A stretch of DNA of 29,365 nt from Deltaproteobacteria bacterium (GCA_016874945.1 VGSO01000004.1:1-29365); one strand, 5' to 3'; shown: positions 6,602-14,865, counted from the first letter of the stretch. Notes: generated by a model from the sequence alone, not told the origin. Made by a program: numbers and translations.

Positions 6602-9600
6602 TTACGCATAAGCCCGGTATTTCCAGTTTGGATCATAAGTGCTGGCCTGGTCGATGGCCCAGGAGTCCTGGGCCGTCCCGGGGCTGTCCACCGCCCAGGA
6701 CCAGGCCAGGTTTAAGGGCCGGTTCAGGTTCAGACGCACCCGCCGCCGGCTTAGGTCCACTTCCTTGCCAAACAAGCTGAACTCCTGCCGGCACAAACCG
6801 TGGAAGTCAGAAGAGAGCTCCACCGCGTCCCCCATTTCCACCCGGACCCCTTCCAGCCAGGTTTCCACCTCCACCTGTTCCCATGGGACCGACAGGCGTT
6901 TAAGCAGCCGCGCCGCCAGCAACTGGGCCACGTCAGGATTTTCCAGGATCACCGATCCCCCGTAGCGAAAATCCACATCCACCGCGGCCTCGCCCCGGGC
7001 CGCCACCGCCTCCTCATCCCGGGCCTCGGCATATTTGGCCGGGTCCCGGTCATAGTCGGCGTATCGCAGGCGCACCAGGTTCTTTAAGCCCGCCTGGTCG
7101 TAAGCCAAGGTCAAGGCCTGGATTTGAGCAGGGCCCAGCGCCAGGCGGTTTTCCACCAGAATAAAGTCCAGCAGGCGCTGGAACCAACTCCAGTCTCCCT
7201 GGGCCAGGGCGTACTCCAGGGCCGCGCCCAGCATCAGCACCAGGGCCTCGGTGGACCCCATCTGGCGCACCGCCATGTAGTGGGGGGCATAATCCCAGAG
7301 GTCCGCGTCCTCCATGAAGGAAAAGGGAATGAGGTCTTCGTTCAAGAGGTTGGGCTTCCCATCGCCGGAGCGGGAGAAGAGCCAGGACAGGAGGGCCTCA
7401 AAATGGTCCCGGTCTTCCTGGGTGGCCCCGAACTCGTAGGCCTGGCCGGTCCGGCCGTTCACCGCCAGCCCGAAGGCCTGGAGAACCAGGGCGTTGAGCC
7501 AGGCGTAATGGTAATCGCTCTTATACCCGCCGAACTCCGGGTCCAGCCGGTTTTCCCGGAGATCGTCCAGGATGCGCCGAGCCCAAAGCCCAGCCCGGTC
7601 GTCACCCCGGCGCAGATAAATCCACAGGCACCCAATAGTGATGGCCGCGGTTTGCCCCGGGTCATAAGCGCCATAATGAAAACCAAACTCCGAAAAGAGC
7701 ATGGGAAACTTCCAGCCCTCTCCGTCTTCGGTTCCAAAGGTGTTGAGCCAGGTGAGCCAGTTATCTAGTACGGTCCAGGCGTTGGTGTCCCCGGAGACGA
7801 AATAGTAGTGCGCCAGCCGGTAGAAAGCCCAATACTGCCCCAGGCCGCAGCCCACTTCCGGGTAGGCGCTGCCGTTGAGGGCGCCCTGAATAATCTGCCA
7901 GTTGTCCTGCATCTCCTGGCTGCTCAAGACCCGGCCCTTGTGGAGGCGGATCAGGTCAATGCCCCCCGGGAAATAAGCGCTGGAGCTGACGCTGTATCTG
8001 CCCACGGTGAATGCCACAGTGTTATCCAGACTGCCCGGTCTTACCGCCGCGGCGCTGCCGATGGTCCCGTCCAGACAGAAAGTGATCTGGCCGTCCCGGT
8101 CCACGGAGATTCCCAGGTAATGCCAATTCTCCGTGTCGTTCACCCATAATGGCGGGTCGGGGGAAATAACGGTGTGGCCGCTGGAGTCGCCCATCCATAA
8201 GGAAACTCTGTTGTCATTCCTAATATAGATTTCGTAGCCAATGTCGCTGATTCTCTTGCTGACCAGCCTGGCGTGATACGACAGGCTCACTTGACTCCGC
8301 TGGAACACTGCTTCGATGGTGAAGTCCTCGGTCCCCATGTCCAGATCGGCATGATCCGCCGCGGTCAGATACTTGCTGCTGCCGTCCAGGGTGACGGCCG
8401 TGTCTCCCGGCTGGCAGACTCCGGGGGCATAAACCGGATTGCCGCCGCCGCGCCAGGTGAGGGCATGGCTTTTGCCCGAGGCGTCCGTTAATGCTCCGTT
8501 AAAATGCCAGAACCCCATGACCTTGCCGTAGTTCCGGTATTTGGACCACCAGGAGAATCGGTTGAAGGCTTCGCATCCCATTAAGGCGATGTTCTCAATA
8601 TCATTGCGGGTGTGCACCGGTACAATGGGCCCCTTAACCCCGCCATAGCGCTGATTAAATTCAACCTGCGCGTCCCGGTGCAGATGGACATAATTCTGGG
8701 TCAGGTCCAAGGCCCCCGCCAGATAGGAGGCCAGCGGATGGGCGTAGTGCGCCAGGGTGGGCCCCCGCCAGGGGTTCTGGCCGTAAGGGGTGAGGGAGAT
8801 AGCCAGCCGGGGGACGTAAGGATAAGGGTCTTCCGACACCAGGTTGAGGCCCACTTCATCCAGCCACCATTCGTGCTCGGGGAGGCCCTGCTGCTCCAGC
8901 CGGAATTCCAGCAGGCGAAGACGGGAGACGTCGGTAAAAGTCAGGTGCTCATCAAACTTCAAATCCGTGAGTAACCAGGCGCCGCCTAGGGGCGGGTTGG
9001 CCGGAACGCCGATATCCGCCGCTTGCAGGGGGTGGGTGAGGGGCCAACTGCCCGACTCGAGTTCCATTTCCTCCAGGTTCACCGTGACCCGCTGCCAGGC
9101 GTTAACCGTGGTGGAAACGTCCCGGTAAAAATAGCTGCCCTGGGCGTCCTTGACCTTGACCCGCACCGTCAGGGAGTTGGCCTCGGGAATTATGGGTTTA
9201 AGGAGAAAATTGACGTTGGTGCGACCCCGGGAGTCCACCCGTTGGGGGTCAATCCCCACCCATACCCCAAAGGAGGTGACCTGGGGCGCTAAATTCCAGG
9301 TCACCTGGCGCTGGGTGTAAAAGGTTTCCCCCAAAAGCGTTTCCGTCTCTTCCCGGTCACAGAGGGTGATATCGCTCTGTCCCGGCTGAGCCGCGGCATA
9401 CCAGGCCCCCCAGTTGGCCCGAACCCGGTCGCCATCATCAATGATGTTGTCCCGCCGCCAGAACTGGCTGAAGGGAATCTCCCATGCGGTCATTCCGGAA
9501 AAACGATCAGGCGCCGCATGGATGTAAGTGTGGGCCGGCCCCCAGGGGTCGGGGTCCGCGGCGAAGGAGTCATTGAGAATAACCAGCAGCCGCCGGGGAT

Positions 9601-10762
9601 GCTCCTCGGGGTCGCCGCCCCAAAAGGTCCAGTAATCCCCCGCCGCCAGATGGGTCCCCGGTCCTCCTTCCCAGTAGACCTCCACCCCGCCCCACAGGGC
9701 CACCGGATGCTGGGCGTCGCCGGTGGTGAGGTCGGAGCCTTCCCAGGTTTGGCCTCCATTCCGGGACCAGCGAAATCGGGCCACCCCCACCGAGCCGGTG
9801 GTTTGGGCCTGCACCACAAAACGGCTCTTTTCCTCCCGGAGGTAATCACTTTTTAAAACCAGGGTGGCGCTTCCGGTCCCCACCTTGCTCAGGTGATGCA
9901 GGCGCCGGGTTTCGGCCGGTCCCAGGAGCTTAAACCGCACCCGGTCTATCTCGCTGAAGGGGCTGTCTTCCAGGGACCAGTCCAGGCCATAACCGAACCA
10001 GGCCGAGTCTCCCGTCCCCGCCAGTCCGGCCCGGACGTGCAAAGCCCGGCTGGCGCTCCCGGGGGCCAGCTCCGTCTGGAACACGGAGAAGGCCTCAACC
10101 CCGGTGGTAGCCCCCCGGTACATGAGGTGGCCGCCCCGGTCCCAGAACCGCCGCTCAAAGGTGTCGTGCACCAGGGGAGGAATGCGGCTCTCCTGCCGGG
10201 CATAACAAGCGTCCCAGAGGAACTTGATGGCGCTGGAGTAATCCCGCCCCTGCGCCTCACCGGCGAAGTGCAGGACTGCCATCAGGTCCAGGATCCGGTC
10301 CACCGCGAAGTCGTAGGTGTAATCGTCCCGGGACCGGCAGGCGCGGCGGATGCAGGGGTAGGTGTTCAGCGCCTCGTATTTGGCGGCCTTCTCCCCCGTG
10401 AGATAGAGGTAATAAAGCTGAACCTGGGTTTCCGGCGCCAGGGGCGTTCCTAACTGGACGCGGGTCTCCTCCCCCTGGTTGGTGAAAGACCCGCCGGAAT
10501 AGTAATTGACCAAATCCCCCGACATGGGCTCGGCCCAGAAACCGTCCCAGGAAAACGCGGTTTCCTTGCGCCACACTCCCCGGACCAAGCAGACCCGGCC
10601 TCCTCCGGGATTGGGGGACCCGATGACCACCTGGCCGTCCGGGGCCACCGTGCTGGCGGCGTTGCTCCAGACCCCGGCCACCGCCTCCTGGAGGGGGGCC
10701 CCGCCCATGTTGTCAAAGACCCAATTAAACTGGGAGGACCTGGCCCATTGCACATTCGCCAT
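6602..10762 (-). CDS. Giant tail-tip protein with LamG-like and alpha-toroid domains
   Basis: This 1386-residue protein is the largest in the window. From N to C terminus it has a structural head (1-290), then a roughly 90-residue domain (about 292-383) shared with the neighbouring 560-residue protein (ARFRWSRNGGQTW, LAAGDYWTF). A beta-rich middle follows. A concanavalin A/LamG-like lectin domain spans about 748-952 (LTDASGKSHALTW, LDMGTEDFTIEAVF, IDLIRLHKGRVLS). A helical region at about 960-1210 resembles an alpha/alpha-toroid glycosidase fold (YWAFYRLAHYYF, GGYKSDYHYAWLNALVLQAF). The C-terminal domain (about 1250-1386) reads like a hub domain (VEVETWLEGVRVEMGDAVEL). It has an AGGA ribosome-binding site before ATG 10762. 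Likely role: adhesion to, and perhaps degradation of, surface glycans. Catalysis is not shown. Confidence 0.75.
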   Translation of the reverse strand: MANVQWARSSQFNWVFDNMGGAPLQEAVAGVWSNAASTVAPDGQVVIGSPNPGGGRVCLVRGVWRKETAFSWDGFWAEPMSGDLVNYYSGGSFTNQGEETRVQLGTPLAPETQVQLYYLYLTGEKAAKYEALNTYPCIRRACRSRDDYTYDFAVDRILDLMAVLHFAGEAQGRDYSSAIKFLWDACYARQESRIPPLVHDTFERRFWDRGGHLMYRGATTGVEAFSVFQTELAPGSASRALHVRAGLAGTGDSAWFGYGLDWSLEDSPFSEIDRVRFKLLGPAETRRLHHLSKVGTGSATLVLKSDYLREEKSRFVVQAQTTGSVGVARFRWSRNGGQTWEGSDLTTGDAQHPVALWGGVEVYWEGGPGTHLAAGDYWTFWGGDPEEHPRRLLVILNDSFAADPDPWGPAHTYIHAAPDRFSGMTAWEIPFSQFWRRDNIIDDGDRVRANWGAWYAAAQPGQSDITLCDREETETLLGETFYTQRQVTWNLAPQVTSFGVWVGIDPQRVDSRGRTNVNFLLKPIIPEANSLTVRVKVKDAQGSYFYRDVSTTVNAWQRVTVNLEEMELESGSWPLTHPLQAADIGVPANPPLGGAWLLTDLKFDEHLTFTDVSRLRLLEFRLEQQGLPEHEWWLDEVGLNLVSEDPYPYVPRLAISLTPYGQNPWRGPTLAHYAHPLASYLAGALDLTQNYVHLHRDAQVEFNQRYGGVKGPIVPVHTRNDIENIALMGCEAFNRFSWWSKYRNYGKVMGFWHFNGALTDASGKSHALTWRGGGNPVYAPGVCQPGDTAVTLDGSSKYLTAADHADLDMGTEDFTIEAVFQRSQVSLSYHARLVSKRISDIGYEIYIRNDNRVSLWMGDSSGHTVISPDPPLWVNDTENWHYLGISVDRDGQITFCLDGTIGSAAAVRPGSLDNTVAFTVGRYSVSSSAYFPGGIDLIRLHKGRVLSSQEMQDNWQIIQGALNGSAYPEVGCGLGQYWAFYRLAHYYFVSGDTNAWTVLDNWLTWLNTFGTEDGEGWKFPMLFSEFGFHYGAYDPGQTAAITIGCLWIYLRRGDDRAGLWARRILDDLRENRLDPEFGGYKSDYHYAWLNALVLQAFGLAVNGRTGQAYEFGATQEDRDHFEALLSWLFSRSGDGKPNLLNEDLIPFSFMEDADLWDYAPHYMAVRQMGSTEALVLMLGAALEYALAQGDWSWFQRLLDFILVENRLALGPAQIQALTLAYDQAGLKNLVRLRYADYDRDPAKYAEARDEEAVAARGEAAVDVDFRYGGSVILENPDVAQLLAARLLKRLSVPWEQVEVETWLEGVRVEMGDAVELSSDFHGLCRQEFSLFGKEVDLSRRRVRLNLNRPLNLAWSWAVDSPGTAQDSWAIDQASTYDPNWKYRAYA

Positions 10763-10813
10763 TTTAAATCCTGTTCTCGAGTTGCGGTTTTCGGCGGGCG
10801 GGGAAACCCCGCT

Positions 10814-10918
10814 ACTGATTACTGTTCACTGATTACTATTCCCTATTCCCTCTTCCCTAACCCCTAAAACCTGACACCTGACCCCTGACACCTGACCCCT
10901 GACACCTGCCCCCTAATC
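10814..10918. repeat. Heptamer array, 15 in-phase units
   Basis: Fifteen consecutive 7-base units shift in type along the array: ACTGATT-like (4 units), CCTATTC/CCTCTTC, CCTAACC/CCTAAAA, then alternating CCTGACA and CCTGACC, and finally CCTGCCC and CCTAATC. The last unit contains the stop codon (TAG on the - strand) of the 560-residue gene. Confidence 0.9.
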
Positions 10919-12595
10919 CTCTCCCAAATACGCCCTGATCTTGATCTCCCCGAAGTCCACCCACAAATCATAGAGGCAGCGCTGGAGGATTTCCCGCAAG
11001 GCCTGGGCCGCGGTGACGTTTTCAAACCGCACCCCGATGGCGTAGCCCGGGGTAAGGCTCCGGCCCAGATCGAAAGAATCTTGGTTTATGGCCCCGTCCA
11101 GTCCCACTTCCGCCAGGATGTCGGTGATGATGTCCACCGGGTGGCTGGTTCCATCCTTCACCACCCGGGCCTCCACCGCGGCGCTGCGGCCGATGACCTC
11201 CACCAATCCTTGAACCGGATCCGCGGTAATGCCTTCCCAGGTGGGTTCTCCGTTTAGAAACACCGTGGAGATGCCCTCAAACGGCCCGCCGGCGACGACG
11301 TACTTGTAGCGCGGCGCCGCGGCCGTAAAAGTCCAGCGGTCCCCGGCCGCCAGGTCGGTCCCCGGGGCGGACTCCCAGTACACCGCCAGCCCTTCCTCCA
11401 GTTCCACGGGATCTTCCGGCCCCGCGGTCAGGCAGTCGGTCTCCCGCCAGGTCTGTCCCTGGTTGACGGACCAGCGAAACCGGGCCGCGCCCACTTCGCC
11501 GCTGGTTTCGGCTTCCACCAGGTAAGCCCGGTCATAATCGCTACGAAAAGACCCTACCACCTTGAGCGCGGCGCTGCCGCTCCCGGTCTTTACCGGGTCG
11601 CGCACCTGGGCCGGGACCACCTCTTTAAGCTCTCCCCGGGCCACATAAGCCCCCCGCATGAAGGGTCGGGGCTCGCCGGCGGCGGAAGGCGCGCCCAACT
11701 GCCGCTGCAAACCCACCGCGGCCAGGCTGCGGCTCTCCAGGCCGGCCCCATGCCGGCCCCGCCAGCTATGGCCCATGCCGCTGATAGCCTCCAACACGCC
11801 CTGATAGACCAACTGCCAGGCCACCTGGCCGTTGGGCAGCTCCCAGCCGTGGTATAGGCTTAAGACCTTCCCCTGCCAGTCCAGACCCCGAAGATAAAAA
11901 TTATCGCCCCCCAGGACCCATTGGCTCCGGCGGTTGTCCAGGGCCAGCACGTGGCGGCCATCCCTCACCTGGCTGAAATCCCGGGCCAGCTCCACCTGCA
12001 ACCGGCCCGGGTCCATGATTTCGCTTTCCGGTAAGCTAAGCCGGCCTTCCAGGCGCAGCCCGGCCACCACCGCGGGGGCCGACCCGTCAGCCGCATAGCT
12101 CTCATAACCCCCATCCGGGGACTGGTCCACCCCGTAGGCCGTGAAGGAGTCAGCTTCTTCGGGAGCATCCACCGCCCAAGCGCGGCACCGCTGCTGAAAT
12201 TGCACCTGCACCTGATAATAGGGTTGAATACCCACTTCCTCTCCCGAAGCCCCCGGGCTAAAGGGCGTCTCCGGCGCCTTAGACGCTTCCGCCCCGCTTC
12301 TCAGGTAAACCCGGGGTTCCATGACTCCGCCCTGGTCTTCCCAGAAGGGGACCGCCAGGTTGAGGTGGGGAGTATAAGTGTGCATCACCGGGGAGGTCCA
12401 GGACCCGGAGGTATGGTAGCCGCTTTCCAGGACCAGCTTCCCCGGCTCGCCGCCATAAGCGGTGTGTACGAACTCCCCCGAGCCTGGCGCCAGCCCGCAG
12501 TCCAGCTCAAAAGGCGAAAGCACCGCCTGGACCCGGGGCCGGGCGCCCCGGGGCCGGGCTTCTTCCTGGAGAAATTCCGAACTTGCATCCCTCAT
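10913..12595 (-). CDS. Phage tail-tip / hub structural protein
   Basis: This 560-residue protein shares a domain of about 90 residues (about 333-421: TGSGSAALK, ARFRWSVNQGQTW, VYWESAPGTDLAAGDRWTF) with the adjacent 1386-residue protein. Upstream parts are beta-rich (VQAVLSPFELDCGL, LALDNRRSQWVLGG). The C-terminus (AAQALREILQRCLYDLWVDFGEIKIRAYL) looks like a hub domain that would dock on the next tail component. Position between the small distal-tail gene and the giant protein suggests a baseplate hub. Start ATG 12595 abuts a heptamer array and has only a weak ribosome-binding site, and the stop lies in another array. No named family is recognised with confidence. Confidence 0.7.
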   Translation of the reverse strand: MRDASSEFLQEEARPRGARPRVQAVLSPFELDCGLAPGSGEFVHTAYGGEPGKLVLESGYHTSGSWTSPVMHTYTPHLNLAVPFWEDQGGVMEPRVYLRSGAEASKAPETPFSPGASGEEVGIQPYYQVQVQFQQRCRAWAVDAPEEADSFTAYGVDQSPDGGYESYAADGSAPAVVAGLRLEGRLSLPESEIMDPGRLQVELARDFSQVRDGRHVLALDNRRSQWVLGGDNFYLRGLDWQGKVLSLYHGWELPNGQVAWQLVYQGVLEAISGMGHSWRGRHGAGLESRSLAAVGLQRQLGAPSAAGEPRPFMRGAYVARGELKEVVPAQVRDPVKTGSGSAALKVVGSFRSDYDRAYLVEAETSGEVGAARFRWSVNQGQTWRETDCLTAGPEDPVELEEGLAVYWESAPGTDLAAGDRWTFTAAAPRYKYVVAGGPFEGISTVFLNGEPTWEGITADPVQGLVEVIGRSAAVEARVVKDGTSHPVDIITDILAEVGLDGAINQDSFDLGRSLTPGYAIGVRFENVTAAQALREILQRCLYDLWVDFGEIKIRAYLGED

Positions 12596-12603
12596 AAGGC
12601 CGG

Positions 12604-12645
12604 TTTCCGGTTTTTGGTTTGCGGTTTTCGGTTTCCAGTTTCCGA
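12604..12645. repeat. Heptamer array (TTTCCGG / TTTTCGG type)
   Basis: Six in-phase units read TTTCCGG, TTTTTGG, TTTGCGG, TTTTCGG, TTTCCAG, TTTCCGA. They are inverted relative to the array at 12731-12758, so the spacer could fold into a long hairpin. Confidence 0.85.
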
Positions 12646-12730
12646 TATTGGTTTATCTTTGGTTACAGACAGGTTTTTATGGCATCCAGTCTTGGCGCGA
12701 CACATCAAGCCATTACCCTACTGTCCTATT

Positions 12731-12758
12731 ACCGAAAACCGAAAACCGCAAACCGTCT
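12731..12758. repeat. Heptamer array (ACCGAAA type)
   Basis: Four in-phase units, ACCGAAA twice, ACCGCAA and ACCGTCT, end just before the stop codon of the 121-residue gene. They are the inverse of the 12604-12645 units. Confidence 0.85.
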
Positions 12759-12759
12759 T

Positions 12760-13125
12760 TTAAACTTCTTCCAGCACCATGCTCCCGCTCCACAGCCCCG
12801 GAGCCGCTTCCTGAAAATTGAGGTCATTGGACCACACCCCGGTAAAGGTCTTGGGACCGCTGGCGTCTCGGAAGAAGGCAATTTCCACCCCGGCCTGCTT
12901 GATGGCGGCTAACTGCTCCTTCTGGGCGGCCGGGAGGTGCTTAAACTTCAAGACCCACCTTTGCTTCAGGGCCCGGTCATAGCTTCTCAGGGTGCCGTCC
13001 AAGGCCCTCTCCCGGTCGGCCTCATCCTGAAGCAGCTCCTGGTAATCCCAGGTGAAGTTCACCGGCAGGACATAGCTCTGCAGGCTGCCGCCCCGGGGCG
13101 TCCATTCCAGTTTGGCGTTAGCCAT
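12760..13125 (-). CDS. Small distal-tail-type protein
   Basis: This 121-residue protein lies between the tape-measure and hub genes, where siphoviruses and gene transfer agents encode a distal tail or tail-adaptor protein. It begins MANAKLEWTPRGGSLQSYVL and has a central acidic helix (YQELLQDEADRERALDGTLR) and a C-terminal GVWSNDLNFQEAAPGLWSGSMVLEEV strand pair. Start ATG 13125 has an AGGGAGG ribosome-binding site about 10 bases away. Assignment is positional; the fold is not recognised with certainty. Confidence 0.6.
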   Translation of the reverse strand: MANAKLEWTPRGGSLQSYVLPVNFTWDYQELLQDEADRERALDGTLRSYDRALKQRWVLKFKHLPAAQKEQLAAIKQAGVEIAFFRDASGPKTFTGVWSNDLNFQEAAPGLWSGSMVLEEV

Positions 13126-13150
13126 TCCCTTGCGCCTCCCTTAAAGCCCC

Positions 13151-13900
13151 TCACCAAACTACTTCCCGCTGCAAGGCCGGCAAAATGTGGCGCTGCACCA
13201 GGCGGTCCCAGTCCAGGCGGGAAACCCCGGCGGCGTCCAGGGCCTGCACCTGGATGGTGATGTTATAGGAGGGAGTCCTTTCGGCTCCCGTCTCAAACCG
13301 GCCGGTGCGCAGCGCCTCGAAATTCTTCTCTCCCAGCCGGGCCATGCTTTCCCGGGGCAGAATTCCTTCCCCGGTTTGGGCCAGCACCAACCGTTCGTCG
13401 GGCATAAGGCCCCCCGGCGCCACCACCAATCCCTGGTGCGCTTCCACCATGCCGCCCTGGTGAAACCAGCCGCCGAAATCCAGGAGGCTTCCCAGGAGTC
13501 CCGGCCAATTCTCCCCGGAACCCCGGCCTCCCGCCTGAGTCCAGGCCAGGGCCACCCGCTCCAAAACCTCGAGCATATGGTCGCCCCAATCCTCCACTTC
13601 GCTGGAGATTTCAGCCAGCGCCCCCGCGAAACTCTGCCTCAAGACGCTGCCCGTGGCCTCGCTCCGGGCGGCGATCTCCCCAAACCGGTCCGTCGCCAGG
13701 GTCGTCATGTCGTCCAGGGCGCTTTGCCACTCCCGGCTGAAAGCGGTCCAGGAATCCCCCAAACCCCTGGCTTCCTCCAGCCACACCTGCAGCCGGGTTT
13801 GGCTATAGTCCCGGGCCACCTGGAGCATCTCCTCCTGCACCGCCCGGAACTCCTCCAAATCCTTCTTCCCCCACCCGCCCGGATAATCGTCTCGGGGCAT
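13151..13900 (-). CDS. Short tail tape-measure protein
   Basis: The 249-residue product has a helical, charged N-terminal two-thirds (LEEFRAVQEEMLQVARDYSQ). A C-terminal segment is typical of phage tape-measure proteins: Gly-rich GGWFHQGGMVEAHQG, then PGGLMPDERLVLAQTGEGIL and PRESMARLGEKNFEAL. Tape measures span the tube lumen and set tail length. This one is far shorter than usual siphovirus versions (mostly over 600 residues) and predicts a tail of only about 37 nm at 0.15 nm per residue. I choose ATG 13900 because GGGAGG lies 5 bases upstream. The frame runs on to 13942, but those 14 codons come from a palindromic repeat. Confidence 0.75.
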   Translation of the reverse strand: MPRDDYPGGWGKKDLEEFRAVQEEMLQVARDYSQTRLQVWLEEARGLGDSWTAFSREWQSALDDMTTLATDRFGEIAARSEATGSVLRQSFAGALAEISSEVEDWGDHMLEVLERVALAWTQAGGRGSGENWPGLLGSLLDFGGWFHQGGMVEAHQGLVVAPGGLMPDERLVLAQTGEGILPRESMARLGEKNFEALRTGRFETGAERTPSYNITIQVQALDAAGVSRLDWDRLVQRHILPALQREVVW

Positions 13901-13920
13901 TTTCGCCTCCCGATATGCCG

Positions 13921-13941
13921 TAGGGTGCGTTCCACGCACCA
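13921..13941. repeat. GGTGCGT/ACGCACC palindrome, copy 1
   Basis: GGTGCGT TCC ACGCACC (13924-13940) lies within TAGGGTGCGT...CGCACCA. With the inverted copy at 14011-14033 it brackets a four-unit TTTTCGG array. A third copy is at 28421-28438. Confidence 0.75.
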
Positions 13942-13950
13942 TTTATACGG

Positions 13951-13978
13951 TTTTCGGTCTTCGGTTTTCGGTTTTCGG
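13951..13978. repeat. Heptamer array (TTTTCGG type)
   Basis: Four in-phase units (TTTTCGG, TCTTCGG, TTTTCGG, TTTTCGG) lie between two inverted GGTGCGT palindromes. Confidence 0.85.
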
Positions 13979-14010
13979 TAAAGATAATTACGGATTATCA
14001 ATAAGTTTTA

Positions 14011-14033
14011 ATGGTGCGTGAAACGCACCCTAC
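14011..14033. repeat. GGTGCGT/ACGCACC palindrome, copy 2
   Basis: GGTGCGT GAA ACGCACC (14013-14029) is followed by CTACC; it is the inverse orientation of copy 1. Confidence 0.75.
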
Positions 14034-14052
14034 CAAAGGCCTCCCCTCAAGC

Positions 14053-14406
14053 TCAAAATGGCAAACGCTGGTTTCTTACCATGTCGGCCCTGGCACTTCC
14101 TTCCAGGACCCTCCCCACCCATTCCAACAGGAGCCAGGTTTCCAGGGTCAAGTCATTGGCTTTGAACGGGTATCCGGCCCGGCGGAGCTGATATAAGAAA
14201 AGCAGGTGCCAGGTCCAGGGGGAGACGGCCTCGGGCCTCAAATATTCCTGACAGACCCCGCAAGCCCAGGCCGCGAAAGATCCGTTTTCCATTTGGCATT
14301 TTTGCCGAACCTCCGGGCTGCAGATCCTCCCCGCGGCCAGGGTCTGGAGTTCTTGAAGGAGCGGCCAGTCGGCCGCCGTCTTGCCGGCGCCCCGGTTCAG
14401 CCCCAC
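14053..14406 (-). CDS. Probable tail assembly chaperone, second gene
   Basis: This 117-residue product starts at GTG 14406, overlapping the end of the upstream 126-residue gene by 10 bases. It is Trp- and Leu-rich (WTWHLLFLYQLRRAGYPFKANDLTLETWLLLEWV). A helical protein in this place, overlapping an alpha/beta protein between tube and tape-measure genes, matches the tail assembly chaperone pair (G/GT type), which coats the tape measure before tail polymerisation. The overlap is -1 but no standard slippery heptamer is visible, so coupled re-initiation seems more likely than a frameshift fusion. Three cysteines (CSPEVRQKC, CGVC) are notable. Confidence 0.55.
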   Translation of the reverse strand: MGLNRGAGKTAADWPLLQELQTLAAGRICSPEVRQKCQMENGSFAAWACGVCQEYLRPEAVSPWTWHLLFLYQLRRAGYPFKANDLTLETWLLLEWVGRVLEGSARADMVRNQRLPF

Positions 14407-14777
14407 TCCCGGTCCTCCCGCACCATCCGGAGACCTTCAAAGACCACCTGGCCCAGGTATGACACCAGGTCCGGGGCGTGCCGGGCCAGCCGGTCCTTCC
14501 AGTCCGGGTGTCGGGCCGGGTCCAGATCCTCCCGGCGGCCCTCCTCGGATAAGGAAAAACTTCCGGGCGCGAATCCAGTTAAGATTTCCAGGCCGAATTT
14601 TAACCGGGTCTCCCCCAGGCGGAGGCGGCGCTCACCTTCCTCCAGGCGAAAGGCTGAAAGCTGATAAGCCACCCGCTCCTCGGAAGTGGGCCGGCGGTAA
14701 ATAAGGGTGATCACCGACCCGGAAACCGGGTCCTGAATGGCCAGGCTGTGATGCTCTTCCCCCAAAACACGGCCCAT
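14397..14777 (-). CDS. Probable tail assembly chaperone, first gene
   Basis: This 126-residue protein has a very good ribosome-binding site (AAGGAGG, 4-5 bases before ATG 14777). The N-terminus (ITLIYRRPTSEERVAYQLSA) and the middle (RRLRLGETRLKFGLEILTGF) resemble small tail-assembly proteins encoded between the tube and tape-measure genes. Its 3' end overlaps the next gene by 10 bases. Function rests on position and gene order; the family is not certain. Confidence 0.55.
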   Translation of the reverse strand: MGRVLGEEHHSLAIQDPVSGSVITLIYRRPTSEERVAYQLSAFRLEEGERRLRLGETRLKFGLEILTGFAPGSFSLSEEGRREDLDPARHPDWKDRLARHAPDLVSYLGQVVFEGLRMVREDREWG

Positions 14778-14865
14778 ATTTCCTCCTTAACAGGCCCGCT
14801 CATTGTTAGCCTGGGAAGTCGGGGCCAATGGCCAGCCTTCTCAATTAAAAATACTTATGGGGGTC

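Noticed and set aside
10814..10918. CRISPR array
   Set aside because: The period is 7 bases without spacers, the repeats are degenerate, and no cas genes are present.
13901..13942. 14-residue extension of the tape-measure protein
   Set aside because: It is encoded by the GGTGCGT palindrome, while ATG 13900 has a GGGAGG ribosome-binding site 5 bases upstream.
14390..14420. Programmed -1 frameshift joining the two tail chaperone genes
   Set aside because: The overlap geometry is right, but no X-XXY-YYZ slippery heptamer is present and a GTG start is available, so translational coupling is simpler.
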